This document shows positions 22,629-44,932 of a stretch of 64,000 bases of DNA, one piece after another. Every line of letters starts with the position of its first letter. Positions within the stretch are counted from its first letter, which is position 1. The notes under the pieces were generated by a model. The model was not told the DNA's origin, did no database searches, and was given only the letters and a program-made list of their open reading frames with translations. The translations under genes were made by a program, and so were the position numbers. The stretch comes from Albula goreensis (lineage: Eukaryota > Chordata > Actinopteri > Albuliformes > Albulidae): assembly GCA_022829145.1 (NCBI GenBank), contig CM040758.1, forward strand, positions 20,873,075 to 20,937,074, read 5' to 3'.

Positions 22629-25600
22629 CGTCATCAGGGTGCAGGGTGGAATCCCATGCCTGTCTTAGGACCACGCTGGAGGCCCACAGGCTGTACCAGG
22701 GCAACCATGCCTGCTGGAAGAGGAAAAACCATGCCCCCCACACTGCCCCCATGGCTGGGATATGCCCTTACTACAGGTGACCTGAGACATATCAGAGCTT
22801 CACAAATACTATTTAGATATGCTGTACATTACAGCAATGCAAATGGCAGTACAGTATGGCCTGTGATTTTGACTCAGGTGGCTTTGCTACAGAAATAACT
22901 GCTTACTTCCCCATAATCCTCAGCAGAGGAGAAAAGTGACCTACCACTGAAAAGAAGCTTTGTGTCTCCAATGGTTACAGATGGAAGCGATTCAACACTA
23001 CAATACAAAGTCAATGTCACAGGACTCTCTGCCCAGGTATACAGACAGACAGTGGTACAAATGAAGTATGCTAAATCTGTAAATGGGGAAAGTGTTTAGC
23101 TGCATAAACACATAGCACTGTTCAATCTTCAAATTATTCTAGGTTGTAAGTACATGCTACTTTTTCATTTACTTGTTTAATGGTGCCAATATAATGTATG
23201 ATTTCTCTTATATGTGTCTGTTATCAACCTTCCTCTTTGTGCTGCAGATCCCTGTGACTCCAACCCCTGTCTGAACGGAGGCACCTGCATCACAGAGAGC
23301 GTGGAGGACTTCAGCTGTCTCTGCCCCCTGGGCTACGGAGGAGACCAGCTCTGTGGTAAACCCACTGATGCCTACATCCTGCACCCTCAGTGCACACGCT
23401 CATGAGTGAATTAGCATGAGCAGGCCCCTGATGTCTGTTTGCCGCAGCCTTGAAGGCATTCAGCGTTTATGTGTTTAATAAATATAAAATGTAATCTGTG
23501 ATCTGCGTGACGGGGCGAGAAGTCTGGGCTCCAGCCAGAGAGAGCATCCTGTGGAGGCTGTGTAATTTGTCTGTCTTTTTATAGCTCTGTATATATCATA
23601 AATTATCTGTGAGTTACTGTATATTCCCTTACCTACATGTTTTCTGTTTTTAATTGTAGCTTTTTGATGTCAGATGCTTTTTTGATCTATGAAATGTTAC
23701 TTTAGCAGTGAAGTGGATTTAAAATATGCTTGACTCTAGAGGAAGAGTACACTTTTGACATGTTGAAGTAACGTGTGACATTTTTGCCTTGCAGGTGGTG
23801 GCAGGTATATCAGTAAGTTCACTTCCATGTCATTGCCTTTAATCTTAAATTTACATCTTAAATTTGAGCATGTTCTGTCAGTCCTTGCTTTTTTTGCATA
23901 TTTGAGCATGCTCTACTCATTCCCTGCTCTCTCCTACATCAGAGCATGCCCTGTTCAGTCCCTGCAGGTCTGACGGACTGTGCCGTGGACCTGCTCTTCC
24001 TAATCGACAGCTCGTGGACCATGGGTCTGGATGACTTCCTCCTAGCCAAGGCCTTTGTCAAGAGAGTGGTCCAGGCCATCTTCGCCTCTTCAGGCAAAAT
24101 CCTGGTGGCCGTGGCCCAGTATGGGGACCAGGTCCACATGGAGATCCCAATTGGAAGCCACAGCAGTGTGGCAGACCTGGTCCAGGCCATCGACCGCATT
24201 GGCTTCAGAGGGGGAAACGCCATGACGGGGAATGCACTGAGGCACGTAGCAGAGAAGGCGTTCGGGAGGGCCGGGGGTTCCAGGGGGAGGTACCCCACGT
24301 GGTGGTGCTCCTGTCTAACTCCAGGCCGCGGGACGCAGCAGGCGCGGCGGCCGAGAATGCCAGGCAGAGGGAGATTTTCATCCTGACGGTGGGCGGCAGC
24401 CGGCTGCAGGGGGAGATGACCCACATCGCTGGAGACCCTGAGCTTGTCTTCACCTACAGCCATGTACAGGAGCTGCATGGGAAAGTACAGGAGCTCCGCA
24501 CCAGGATCTGTGGTATCAACGTGCCAGGTGCTTCCACTAAATAAGCAGTCTTGGCAAGCGAAATCAGCCCTGAACAGCTGCATGTCTTTGTGAAGCTGTC
24601 AGATTTAGTTCAAATCTAGACTGGATTGGAGTAAATGAAACCAATACGTAAAATAGGCGAGTCTTTACTCACAGCATAGGCTGTGAAAAAGAAAATAGCA
24701 CCCCTTTTTTTTTTTTACAAGTTTTCCGTTTCGACAGTATAATTATAACAGGATAATTATGGTTTAGGCATCATGCAAGAAGGTCTTCTCTTAAATCAGC
24801 CTCTTCTTTATCATGTTTTTGTGCTCCCACTTCTTTTTCATTTTCCTTTTCTTCTTTGAACCCTTTGTCTCTGAATTCCTCTCCTTCACAAACTCGCACA
24901 CCGCCTGGGGTGTTGAGGAGCGCCATCTAACAGTCGAGTGCACATTGTGTGGACATTCGAATGGCAGGGTGATGACCAGGGTCAGCTCTCTCTGGGCTAA
25001 GCAGCCATGCCCCCTTCCACTGTTTACACAGGCTGCTACTCCAAAACCCTGGACCTGGTGTTCGTGCTGGACGCGTCCGGCAACGTGGCGCGCCATGACT
25101 ACCGGCAGGAGAAGGCCTTTGTGAAGGCGGTGGTCTCGCAGTTCGACATCGACGCCGACCTCACCCAGGTGGCTGTGGTGATCTACGGCGAGAGGCCCCG
25201 CACGCTGTTCGGCCTGACTGCGTTTGACAGCGAGGGGGGAATGAAGAAGGCCATCAGCCTGGCGCCCTACCTGGATGGGGGCCCAAGGGCGGGGAGGGCC
25301 CTGCTCCACACGCTGGAGGACACACTGAACGTCCACAGAGGGGCACGGCCCGGGGTCCACAAGGCGGTGGTGCTGGTTACAGATGGCCAGAGCGTCGATG
25401 ACATCACTGTAGTCGCTGAGGAGATGAGGGACAGCGGGATCGCAGTCCTGGCCATGGGGCCTGGGTCTGTCCACTCAAAGACCCTGCTGGGAATCGCCAG
25501 CAGTCCCAGGCTCGCCATTCCAGTGCCCTCATACGAACACCTGAAGCACTATGCCAATAACCTAGTGCATGCCATCTGCAAAGGTGACTTTACTCCGAAA

Positions 25601-26580
25601 TTCCATATGTGTAAAAAATAACAGCTGTGTTACTTTTCCCTTTATTCTATACAAACTGAATGCAGACATTGTTTTAGTTCTTTAATTGCAAGTGTGTTAG
25701 TATTTGCATAATAGGTAAATATGGAGAGGAGGCTGCCTTGTAAATCTCAGAAAGATCCCAGTACATGACTCTACCACACAGAGTGCATCTGTGACACAGC
25801 TGCGAGTGAGGACCAATGTTGTCCCATAATGCCTTTCAGCAGGTCCTCTGTTTCCCTGTGTAACCGTGTCCTGTCCATGTCCTGTGTGTCTGCAGATGTA
25901 AGGGCCTCGGCCAGCCTGTGTGTCCCTAACCCCTGTCAAAACGGAGGGGTGTGCCTACAGAAAGACAGGAGCTACAGCTGTCAGTGCGTGGGCTGGGTGG
26001 GCGCACACTGCGAGAGACGTACGTCAACACACCCTCCTCTGGTCTCTCCCAGTCAACAGCATCCTGGCCCATAGATGTAGCCCATACCACAATTTCAATC
26101 AACCGTACAGTTTCACGTTCTTGTCATCCCAAGGAAGTCGCTAGTGGGCTAAAGGACACCTGTTGTATGCACTGTTCCCTAGCACTATCCTTGATTGACA
26201 ATGCCAATTATAAGAGTTGTAGTTGACATAGTTAGCCAAAAAGATACTGGATGGGGCGCTGTTATTTCATTCTTATCGTGTTAAACTGCCATGGAGTGAC
26301 ACAGCATAAGTGATGCCTTGTATCTGTTCCACCCATGCATGAATTAGCTCTCCTGGGTGATGAGATGTGAGATAAATAGAATCAGCTGGTTTGGGTGGTT
26401 TGAGTGGAACAAATACATGGCAATACTTCTACTTTCTGAACCTGGGCTTTTCCCCCTCTTCCACAGTAATACACAAGTAAGATGTCACATGCAAAATGTA
26501 TTGTGAAAGTCAGTATAAATAATATCAATGTCTGTTATCCTTCCACAGAGTTATCTCAGCAAGCAGCAGACTGGCCCTGA
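19489..26580 (+). CDS. vwa2: vwa2 (AMACO): von Willebrand factor A domain-containing protein 2, 13 coding exons
   Basis: This is a secreted matrix protein of basement membranes in mammals. Exons: 19489-19537, 19748-19822, 20225-20358, 20515-20624, 20970-21161, 21846-21979, 22638-22776, 22981-23036, 23248-23355, 23968-24512, 25032-25583, 25896-26018, 26549-26580. Domain order matches human VWA2: signal peptide, VWA1, Cys-rich block, EGF1, VWA2, VWA3, EGF2. Shared marks include GKASFERSKHFA in VWA1, CACW-like cysteines, YRWKRF before EGF1, and RGARPGVHKAVVLVTDG in VWA3. All junctions are GT-AG with matching phases except inside exon 10, which is one base short of frame. Allowing one base there gives 749 codons, close to human 755. 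The last exon could instead use an acceptor two bases later and stop at 26660. Its neighbours htra3 and pi4k2b are unlike the human VWA2 setting near HTRA1, so it may be an ohnologue rather than the direct orthologue. Confidence 0.9.
20225..21979 (+). CDS. vwa2: vwa2 exons 3-6: first VWA domain
   Basis: The exons are 20225-20358, 20515-20624, 20970-21161 and 21846-21979. They encode CSAAMDVLLLIDGSYSIGKA, then IGVIQYSS, GGSTQIGKVIKHVLRKG, KILVILTDGKSQDN and GIKLFAVGIKHPKWDGLHTI. The metal-binding MIDAS residues are all present: DGSYS, the Thr of GGST and the Asp of LTDG. The domain ends with TQTAVCNDIHP. Junction phases are 0, 2, 2 and 1. Confidence 0.95.
22539..22627 (+). repeat. (TG)n microsatellite abutting vwa2 exon 7 acceptor
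   Basis: 89 bases of uninterrupted GT/TG, followed by only ten bases (acgtcatcag) before exon 7 begins. It takes the place normally held by a polypyrimidine tract. In the transcript this is a UG repeat, a known binding sequence for TDP-43 and CELF proteins. Confidence 0.98.
22638..23036 (+). CDS. vwa2: vwa2 exons 7-8: cysteine-rich linker
   Basis: Exon 7 (22638-22776) encodes RCRVESHACLRTTLEAH, then NHACWKRK and AGICPYY. Exon 8 (22981-23036) encodes RWKRFNTTIQSQCHRTLCP. Human VWA2 has CRVEAHPC, APCWRG, CPFYSWKRVF and CYRTTCP in the same order, which fixes the exon 8 acceptor at 22980 in spite of earlier AGs. Confidence 0.88.
23248..23355 (+). CDS. vwa2: vwa2 exon 9: first EGF-like domain
   Basis: One 108-base, phase 1-1 exon encodes DPCDSNPCLNGGTCITE, then DFSCLCPLGYGGDQLC, with the six EGF cysteines. 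A symmetric single-exon EGF module is the usual vertebrate form. Confidence 0.95.
23968..24512 (+). CDS. vwa2: vwa2 exon 10: second VWA domain, with a one-base frame break
   Basis: The exon encodes LTDCAVDLLFLIDSSWTMG through NALRHVAEKAFGRAG in one frame. It then continues in another frame as FQGEVPHVVVLLSNSRPRD through VQELHGKVQELRTRICG. The change falls at or beside the G5 run at 24273-24277; the exon is 545 bases where 546 is needed for phase 1-1. Flanking junctions are intact. The first MIDAS motif reads DSSWT, not DxSxS, as is also true of the human domain. A homopolymer sequencing error is the simplest explanation; a real lesion would truncate the protein in the second VWA domain. Confidence 0.88.
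25032..25583 (+). CDS. vwa2: vwa2 exon 11: third VWA domain
   Basis: A single 552-base, phase 1-1 exon encodes GCYSKTLDLVFVLDASGN, then QFDIDADLTQVAVVIYGE, APYLDGGPRAGRALLHTLED and RGARPGVHKAVVLVTDGQS. The MIDAS reads DASGN, where human has DTSAS, so metal binding by this domain is doubtful. The antisense open frame over the same DNA is a shadow. Confidence 0.96.
25896..26018 (+). CDS. vwa2: vwa2 exon 12: second EGF-like domain
   Basis: It encodes ASLCVPNPCQNGGVCLQKD and then YSCQCVGWVGAHCER, a complete EGF module in a phase 1-1 exon of 123 bases. Acceptor gcag|ATG, donor GAC|GTACGT. Confidence 0.94.
26549..26580 (+). CDS. vwa2: vwa2 exon 13: short C-terminal tail, end ambiguous
   Basis: With the acceptor ccacag|AG the tail is QLSQQAADWP and a TGA at 26578. 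With the next AG, two bases on, the tail is LISASSRLALMSDQ and runs to a TGA at 26660. The human tail is short (about seven residues), which favours the first reading. Confidence 0.5.
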
Positions 26581-28110
26581 TGTCTGACCAGAGTCTGGGA
26601 GGAGAGGTGGACCTCCAGCTCCCGCGCCCCTTCTTAACAGCCACAATGTGTAACATGTGAAGAGTGGATGACTGCTGTATGATTTAAGGGAATTCTTTCT
26701 CTTTTTGCCTAAAGCAACAGCCTCTCAGCACACATTCCAGCGCACAGAACAGAATGGAGAGGGTGAAGCTGGGGAATTTCTTAAAGAATGGCACTGGCCC
26801 TGGAAATGATTGCGATTTAATTTATTGATGCTCACTCAGGCTGGCAGCCTGCTCTCCTGTCAGCAGAGTTGGCGGTCCATAGTGTTTCTCTGCTCTGGGA
26901 TGGGCTACACTTGAGAAAGAGACCAAATGCCACTGGCTTTTTCTACTGTAAAATGATACAGGTTATGTGCAACTCTGCGGGAATTCCGGGACCTGAAACC
27001 TATAGAAATGGGACAATTGAACCCAGAAAGAGAGAGTGTAAATTGATCCTCATGGAACCTTAAGTCAGCTGATTCTCTTTGTGTGTGTGTTTGTGCCCCC
27101 TACAGCTATGCAGTGTCTATGCATCTCTGACCTGAAGCTGAATACTCATGAATAGATATTTAATGGTATCACAATTACACACAAGGCCAATCTGGCCTGG
27201 TTGGGATGGACCTGTGCATAATCATGCTGTTTTTGTATATCATTATCAGTATTAGTATTATTATTTGTAGCTGTAGTTGTAGTAGTAGTACTTATCGCAG
27301 CAGTAGCAGTCGTAATTCCATTTCAGGGTTCCAGTTAGAGAGGATTATTTGAATGTACAGTAGGGACACAGTAGATGATGTGGTATCGGGTGACTTAGAA
27401 GAGACAGTCTGAGCAAACAGAACTCCCCTTTGCTAACTTTGCTTTTGGATGTGCCCTCTGATTGATGGAATGGGTCACATGCTCTTGGTCATCGGGGGTC
27501 ATTGTGACCTTTGTATAGCAGATTGACAGTGAACAATTACTCTAAAAATCCATGGACAGTTATCTTTCAATCAATGCTTAATATCCAATATATGTGTCCC
27601 TGTAATGTATGTATGACCTTTTGCTTTACTGTTGCATCTATAAAATGTCTTGTATACCATATGAGTTCAGTTTAAACAGTCTCCAGTATCTAGATTGCAG
27701 CTATGGAGTTAACTTTTTTAATTTAAGAGCAAATGGATATTTTTCTGAAAAATTGTAGTTATTTATGGTCATCCTGTACTACCACTTGCCAGTCCATATG
27801 GTTAAATGAGTCTTTTTTGTTGTTGGAGTTTATGTATATCACAGTCCTTACTGGATAGATTTGAACAATTCATTACCTGTGGTATAATTACATATTTCTC
27901 ATAATAAAGTATGAAGATACCATGTATGTATAGGTGCCAGTGGCTTACATGAAGTAAGAAGTAATGAATTCTTTTGTTATATTTCATTTTATATTTTTAT
28001 ATTGTATTCTTAAAAGCTACACATATTTTTTATATTATTATTTGTTATATTTACAAAATGGCCCATGCCTGCATTTTTAATCCTTTGCAATAAAATGTTT
28101 TTGTATTATG
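26581..28110 (+). other. vwa2: vwa2 3' UTR (probable)
   Basis: No coding exons are seen after the stop. An AATAAA at 28089-28094 in a T-rich setting is a plausible polyadenylation signal; an earlier AATAAA-like site is near 27903. A small imperfect TAG/CAG trinucleotide stretch lies at about 27270-27312. Confidence 0.5.
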
Positions 28111-31100
28111 TATTGGTAAAGTTTTATCACGGAAACTGCAAAAGCAAACTGCCAAAATGCACAACTCAAGCAACTGAACTTCAGAAGAGACCAAGAGAAG
28201 AGTCCAGGCAAACTGGGCAGGCTTGCATTTCACATATTTTTATGTGCTAACCAAAAGAAAAAAAGGTCAGGTTCAGTCCCATCTGGAGATGTGATTTCTC
28301 TGCTGCTATGCCATACTGCACTCTTCCCACAATCAACCAGGTGAACTGGAACATGGCCTGTCACAAAGTTTCAGTCTGTGAGTTGACCTTTCTACTGATA
28401 CACTGAGGAAATCCTGGCAGGAAGACAGGTTGGCTCTGTTTAGGCTAGCTCTACAGAGAGAACCTCCAGTTTTGGTGGAATACCTCAGTTTTGGCAGGCT
28501 TGCCTCTGAATGTCCCAGACCATGCAAAACAAAGGGCATCGCCCAGCTGTAAATTCAGTTGCCCTGTGAGGTCACTTGGGTGCTCTATGAGAAAAATAAA
28601 ACCAGAATCATAAATGTTTTATATGATGCACAAACTTTAAGGAAGGGCCCTAACAATCTTTATCAAACGGCATAGTTTCAAATTCTTTCTCATTTATTTT
28701 CTCAAAAGGATTCATGTGTAGCAATCACATTAAAAAGACAGTTGCAGGTTAAGGTCATGAAGAACTGGTGTACGCTGACACCTGGTGGTTGTAGATGGAA
28801 CATATTCTTTGTTTTCTTTGCGCTTGAACGATTGCTAAAAAGTGAGCTTTCATTTATTTGCATCCTTGAGAGGTCTGGACATAAACGCAGCAGGTACAGG
28901 CTGCAGGATGACGTGCCAATCTATATAACTGACACATCTACAGAGAATGTGTTTGGACGGTCAATAGAAACAAAGGCACCCACACAAAACCTATTCATGC
29001 ACAACGGCCGTCAGCTCCACAAAAACTAATTTGCCACTACAGCAAGGTCTATTTGGTAACTGGTGCTATGGGTCAAACATTTTCTATTTAAGTGATAGTG
29101 TAAAATTAACATACAACATTTATACAAATCACTTTTTATGTATATTGACCACTTTTTTTGTGTGGTCCAGGCAGGACCAACAGTGGATTGCATTTTCCCT
29201 GCTCTCCATCAATGGAGCTAAAACTCAGATGACCTGTTTTATAAGGGAGCAAATTGCAACTACAGACTCACACATTTCCTGCACTAACAGTAACCAAAAG
29301 TGCTTTTCATTGCTTATGCTGAGATGCGATTTCCTCCATGTAACTTGATCCACAGGGTGAACAAAGGATGATTCAGCTTTAGAACTATACCCCATATGAT
29401 CCTGCTGCTGCGTTGCTGACTTTCACTTGCCTTGACCTATTTTTGAATTAGTGCGCTTGTCCCTCTAATCACTAATCTTAATCATTAATATTAAAATGAC
29501 TGATTATTAAGAATTCAGTGATTAAAACAAATAAACATTAACATTGAATTACAAAAAGACCGAATTCCATTCTCATGTCACACATGAGTGGGGAGCTGAC
29601 TGTGGGCTGAGTAAGTTAGCAGAACTGTGGACTCACATGGATCTTGCATATGCTACCTAACATGGAATTCTGTTAATGCCAACATCTCCACCCCACACTA
29701 TGGCCCCTTCTGTTAGACATTCACAGTCCTGTGTACTTTAGCGATGTCAATCAGAAGCTGACTGACCCCAGGAAGAAGAGGTCAGTTGTACCCCCATACA
29801 CATAGTGGTGTTGGGCTCCTAGGACAAGACTTAAGAAAATGAGGCCAAAGATCCCCAATGTGCTATACGCTACTATTGTGAAGAGGGATTGGTCAATTCT
29901 AGTTCTAGATGGCCGCAATACATCCTTGCTGTTTATAACTAGAATGACTGTCAAAACAGCAACAATTTACAGAGAAAGATTAAATGAATGGCTAATTGAG
30001 CAGTAGCATTCTTTCCAATATGTCAACCTCTCATACCTGTATAAATATATGCTTTTCCATGAATCAGGCACAATGTAGATTTTGCATTAGGCAGGCATTA
30101 GGTCTACATTCTTGCTGTTGTCACCTCTACCTTCTCATTGCAAGTTACATAAAGCCAAGGATAGTCATATGTAGTGACAGAGCTAGCCTCCGCTTGGGAT
30201 CCTTAATGATCATTTCAGCTCTATGGTTCTGCTTCCTTATGACTGCTCACATTGATAATAAAAGTGCTTTTGGTGTGAACCATCCATTAGCACCTTTTCA
30301 TTTTCTTTGGCTTAAAGAGACAAATTGGGCTCCACAGGGAAAGTGGAATTGAGACTGGCATGGCAACAGAGTTTTAATTAGAGATGTGGGTTTAAAAATA
30401 GCTGTGAACATTTCTTCAATGAGTAATCGAATGCACCAGATGTACGCCTGTCGTCACACACTCAAGATTTCTCTTCATTTCTTAGCAACCGCTCAACCTC
30501 CATATAATGAACTCACCTGTGCAGGACAGCCAAATGGTGCTTCCGTTTGACGTCAAAAAAAAACCTCTTTCCCCTCAGTGTTATCATCCCAGTCAAAGCA
30601 ATAACACATTTATATAACTCACTCTCATGCCAGTTACTTTGGACAATATTAACTCTGCAGCAAAACTTATCATTTTAGAGTTGGGCCAGCACAAAATGTG
30701 CCCTCCTCTATGATTACTTGTGTCTAGATAGCGAATGTGGTCCAATGATATATTAGAGCTCTTATCAGGCAGAGAAAAAACTGCAGAGATTACACAGGTG
30801 TTAGATGTCTGTTGCAAAGTATTTTGTATTCAATAAATGCACATCTCGCAAGGTAAATAAACAAAGCAATGTTGTAAATGACTCCAGTCTTACCTGTAAT
30901 TTAGGCCACATGTCAGGACAAAGAACCTGCGGTCCAGAAGTCCACTGGCAACAATGACAAAATGAACAAGAGATGCAGTGAACAAACAACAGTACCTGTA
31001 GTCCAATAATCCACAGGGAACAATGACATGACAAAAAAAATGAGACAACAGTACTACAGCAACGTGATAATGAACTGTCAGTTCTATCAGTCTCAGCAGT

Positions 31101-31800
31101 GGTGGGTTGTAAGTGTATGGAGTCAATTGCTTTCTGAACGACAATCAAGAGATGGAAGGCTCAGGAATAAACTTGTTAACAGCATAGCCCTGAAATCTTT
31201 CATGTTTCCCAAGGCCACATATTTTGTTTGGCCATGGATTTACTTCACACAGAAAGACTATGAATGCTTTCATTGCAGTCAGAACATTTTCATACAACGG
31301 TTTCTCCCTTGAAGGCTACTGGCATGCTACAATACATCACACAATGTCCTCATGGTCAGAGCGATTTCGTAGCCCTGTTAAGAGGAACCCTTTGTTTGAA
31401 ATGGTGTACTACTATGTAAGTGTTCACCTTGGACTATGACCACTAGCATGATGTAACAGTTAATCATTAAATTTGCCTCTATGCAAATGAGGAGGGATTA
31501 CATAACTTTTGCATTTTTGACTGGTGCCAGCTGATCAACAGTTTAACATTTGTATCGAAAGGCATTCACACACTACAAAATCTGCAGGCACAACGGTAGA
31601 CAAATGCTGCCATCATAAGAATGAATGTAAACTAACTGCTGTAATTCAAACTGTAATCTCAATAAACCATATGCATATTATATAACAGACATTATATATA
31701 GTCTATCAACACATATTTTTCTCTTTTTTAAATGGAAAAACATCTGCACATTGATTTAATACTATCAGTTAAACTACAAAAGTAGTTCATATTAAACCAG
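28111..31800. other. Intergenic interval between vwa2 and pi4k2b
   Basis: The two genes converge here. I see no firm gene. One minus-strand segment at 29751-29954 resembles a single transmembrane exon (see findings). Two imperfect copies of a 25-base motif occur at 30931-30957 and 31001-31026. Both genes' 3' UTRs may extend into the edges. Confidence 0.45.
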
Positions 31801-31807
31801 TTCCAAA

Positions 31808-31813
31808 TTTATT
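31808..31813 (-). terminator. pi4k2b: Candidate pi4k2b polyadenylation signal
   Basis: TTTATT on the plus strand is AATAAA in the sense of pi4k2b, about 550 bases after the stop. It sits in AT-rich sequence; other copies nearby cannot be excluded. Confidence 0.4.
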
Positions 31814-32364
31814 CAATTTCAGCACTTTATGTATATACATTTCAAACTACTTTTACAATCATAATTCATTGGAATAAAAAGTCCAAGATGCATACAGAAA
31901 TTATGAACCAATGTTTTTCTGAACAGGCGTGCTGATCCTTTTCAAGCCACGAGAAAAAGAGTAAGATAAGCGCCTCCAGTAGTACCCAGGAGTACAGCAT
32001 ACTGCAGCCAGCATTTAAATACAATTAAAGTCAATCAGCAAATACATTCATTGTATAAAAATACTATTGTCAACAGCAGTATTCTTTTACACTGAAAGGT
32101 CCAGAGGATACATAAAAATTGTAAACTTGCAGTTACATTCAAGCAACATTTTTTTCCCCCTACATGTTCAAGTTTCATTCTTTCAACTGGTTTTCATTCA
32201 TTTCAAATGTTTTGGCAGTTTGGGTGCTTTTGCCTGCTTTTGACGTGTTGGCTCCCTTTGAACTCCATATTGAAGTCCATTCCCTTCACAGCAGTCTTGA
32301 GCTGGGCTTGAAGAGGCTCCACTAGGCCTGAGAAGCCAGGGTCTTTCCTGGCACCCGAGTCCCT

Positions 32365-43014
<10,650 letters not shown>

Positions 43015-43750
43015 ATTGACTGACGGTTTGGTTTATTCAGCTGTCTGGTACTTGGCTTTGGGTAGGCTCACGTCGCCATTATTTCCTTCGCGCTAGCTAT
43101 TTGTTTTAGTTCTACAACTGCTTGCCAGCTTGATCTTGCGAGCTGGTTAAACCCCTCTCCGCTTTTCATATCCACATCACCCGTCAGTGAGCACTAGCTT
43201 CCTTCTCTCACTGAGCCTGCGTACTCCATGTCATCTTATTCTAACCCACCTGGCAAGAATTTAAAGACACAGTAACATATCCGTTTCGTTACATTTCGAT
43301 GGACCACATTTGGATCAGTAATAATACTACTAATAATAATAGTAACAATAATAATAAATTCTGTCTAAAAACTGACTCAAAGCAGTTGTGTTTGCTTGAG
43401 GGGAATACATGGGTTTACCCACATTAATAATTATTAACATTACGATGTATAAAGGCATACAAAATGTTACAAAATGTCAGGACTGCTTCCCGCCTCAGGG
43501 CTACATCATTTGCAATTAGGACAATGCACACAAATTTTGCGATATAATACATCTAGGAATTAAAAACCCTCAGCCAAAACTGCGGTCTTTGAACACAGCA
43601 TGTGGTAACACCAATACAGACTTATAAGTATACTTTATGTACAAGTGTACTTTATATATATATATATATATTCACACACACTATTATGGAACTTAAATTA
43701 TTTCATTTTTAACTCAATCGCTTTTACAAAGAATTCAACAATGAAATATA
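43015..43750. promoter_or_regulatory. pi4k2b upstream region
   Basis: This lies directly 5' of pi4k2b and contains its promoter by position; the first 250 bases are less AT-rich. No TATA box is evident. Further out there is an ATA/TAA-rich patch (43320-43360) and a (TA)n at 43650-43672. Confidence 0.45.
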
Positions 43751-44932
43751 TTTTATTACTGAAAATAATGGCATAAAAGGTTTCTTTTCACAAAAGGCTC
43801 ATTTTACACACACTTGAGAGCAACGACATGAAATGCAATAATTATAAATTCTAGAACACTTGTAATTGTACTAAAATGTCAAACTATTTACATAAACATT
43901 AATAAAAAAAATTGAAATCATGACTGTTCATGTATATCTGCTGAATTTATATAGCAGCAAGTGTATAACTTTACCCATTTTATTTTACAAATTGATAGTT
44001 ATGTATAAAATTACATGATTAACTTGAATGGTTTCAGTCAATCTTGCTTATGTTCCTTGAAAACGAAATGCCGAAGGAATAACTCCTTTCCTAGGAAGAC
44101 CTGTAATATATTTAAAGTGAGAAAGAAAGCAAATGTCCTCACTGCACTGTGCAAAGTATACCTGTCTCTACTGATCAGGAAGTTATCTCTGCTCATTAGG
44201 TTGGAACACTTGTAAATTTCTTTGCTAGATATAGCTCTTGCACAATTTGTACCCGTGGAAACCTCTGAGCATACAATACTAGGATAGCAAACATGAAGTA
44301 TTACAAAAGAGAACATGAACAGCATATTGGTTTTGCTGAGCAAGTCAAATTTTGACATGTCAAGCTACCTCAAAGCAGGATGTTCTGTCAGTTCACTATG
44401 CAGACTATACTTTAACAACTCCCCTCATTCCAGCACCTAGAGTTACCTTATACTTTTTCAATGGCGGAAGAAAAAGTAAGGCGTTATGGCATATTGTGGA
44501 TTTGGTCCCTAGCTCACAACCCTTTTCCCAAAGCTAGTAAGTTTGAGCACAGCAGACCCTTAAAATCCCAACAGTGTGAGCCACCATGGTGTATACTGAA
44601 CCAACAGGCAACCTGCTCGAGCCGAGCTGTAGAGGTGACCCTGATACTCTAAGTGAACATTTTTGGAACACATAAAAAGACATCCCTGTGGCTTTCAAAT
44701 ATAGGCCAGTTTGAAAGACTGTTCCACCGCTGACTGCAGAAAGTGGCATTGAGAAGCCAGTCTCCTCCAGATGCTGAGGGTACTCTTAATGCTTTGGCCC
44801 TGGTTGATTAGTGTGTCTGTGGAGTTTGCATTGGACTTTGGCTGGTGAACAAATCTTGTTCCTGCCGTAGAATCCTCCCCAGAAGCTCAAGTCAGGTAGA
44901 TCACTGGGGACTCTCTCCACTCGGGGCAAAAG
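43751..44932 (-). other. hgsnat: hgsnat 3' UTR (probable)
   Basis: No coding frame of note follows the hgsnat stop. TTTATT at 43752-43757 gives a minus-strand AATAAA, which would make a UTR of about 1.2 kb. An open minus-strand frame at 44038-44358 falls inside it and is unrecognised. Confidence 0.4.

Noticed and set aside
22921-22980. Earlier acceptors for vwa2 exon 8 at cagcag
   Set aside because: They lead into stops or the wrong frame; the AG at 22979-22980 gives the conserved RWKRF...CP.
23795-23804. Possible ten-base microexon (gcag|GTGGTGGCAG|GTATAT) between vwa2 exons 9 and 10
   Set aside because: Including it would break the phase 1 junction that exons 9 and 10 otherwise share, and it does not repair the break inside exon 10.
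24791-25474. Long minus-strand open frame of 227 codons
   Set aside because: It is the antisense shadow of vwa2 exon 11, whose sense frame is clearly conserved.
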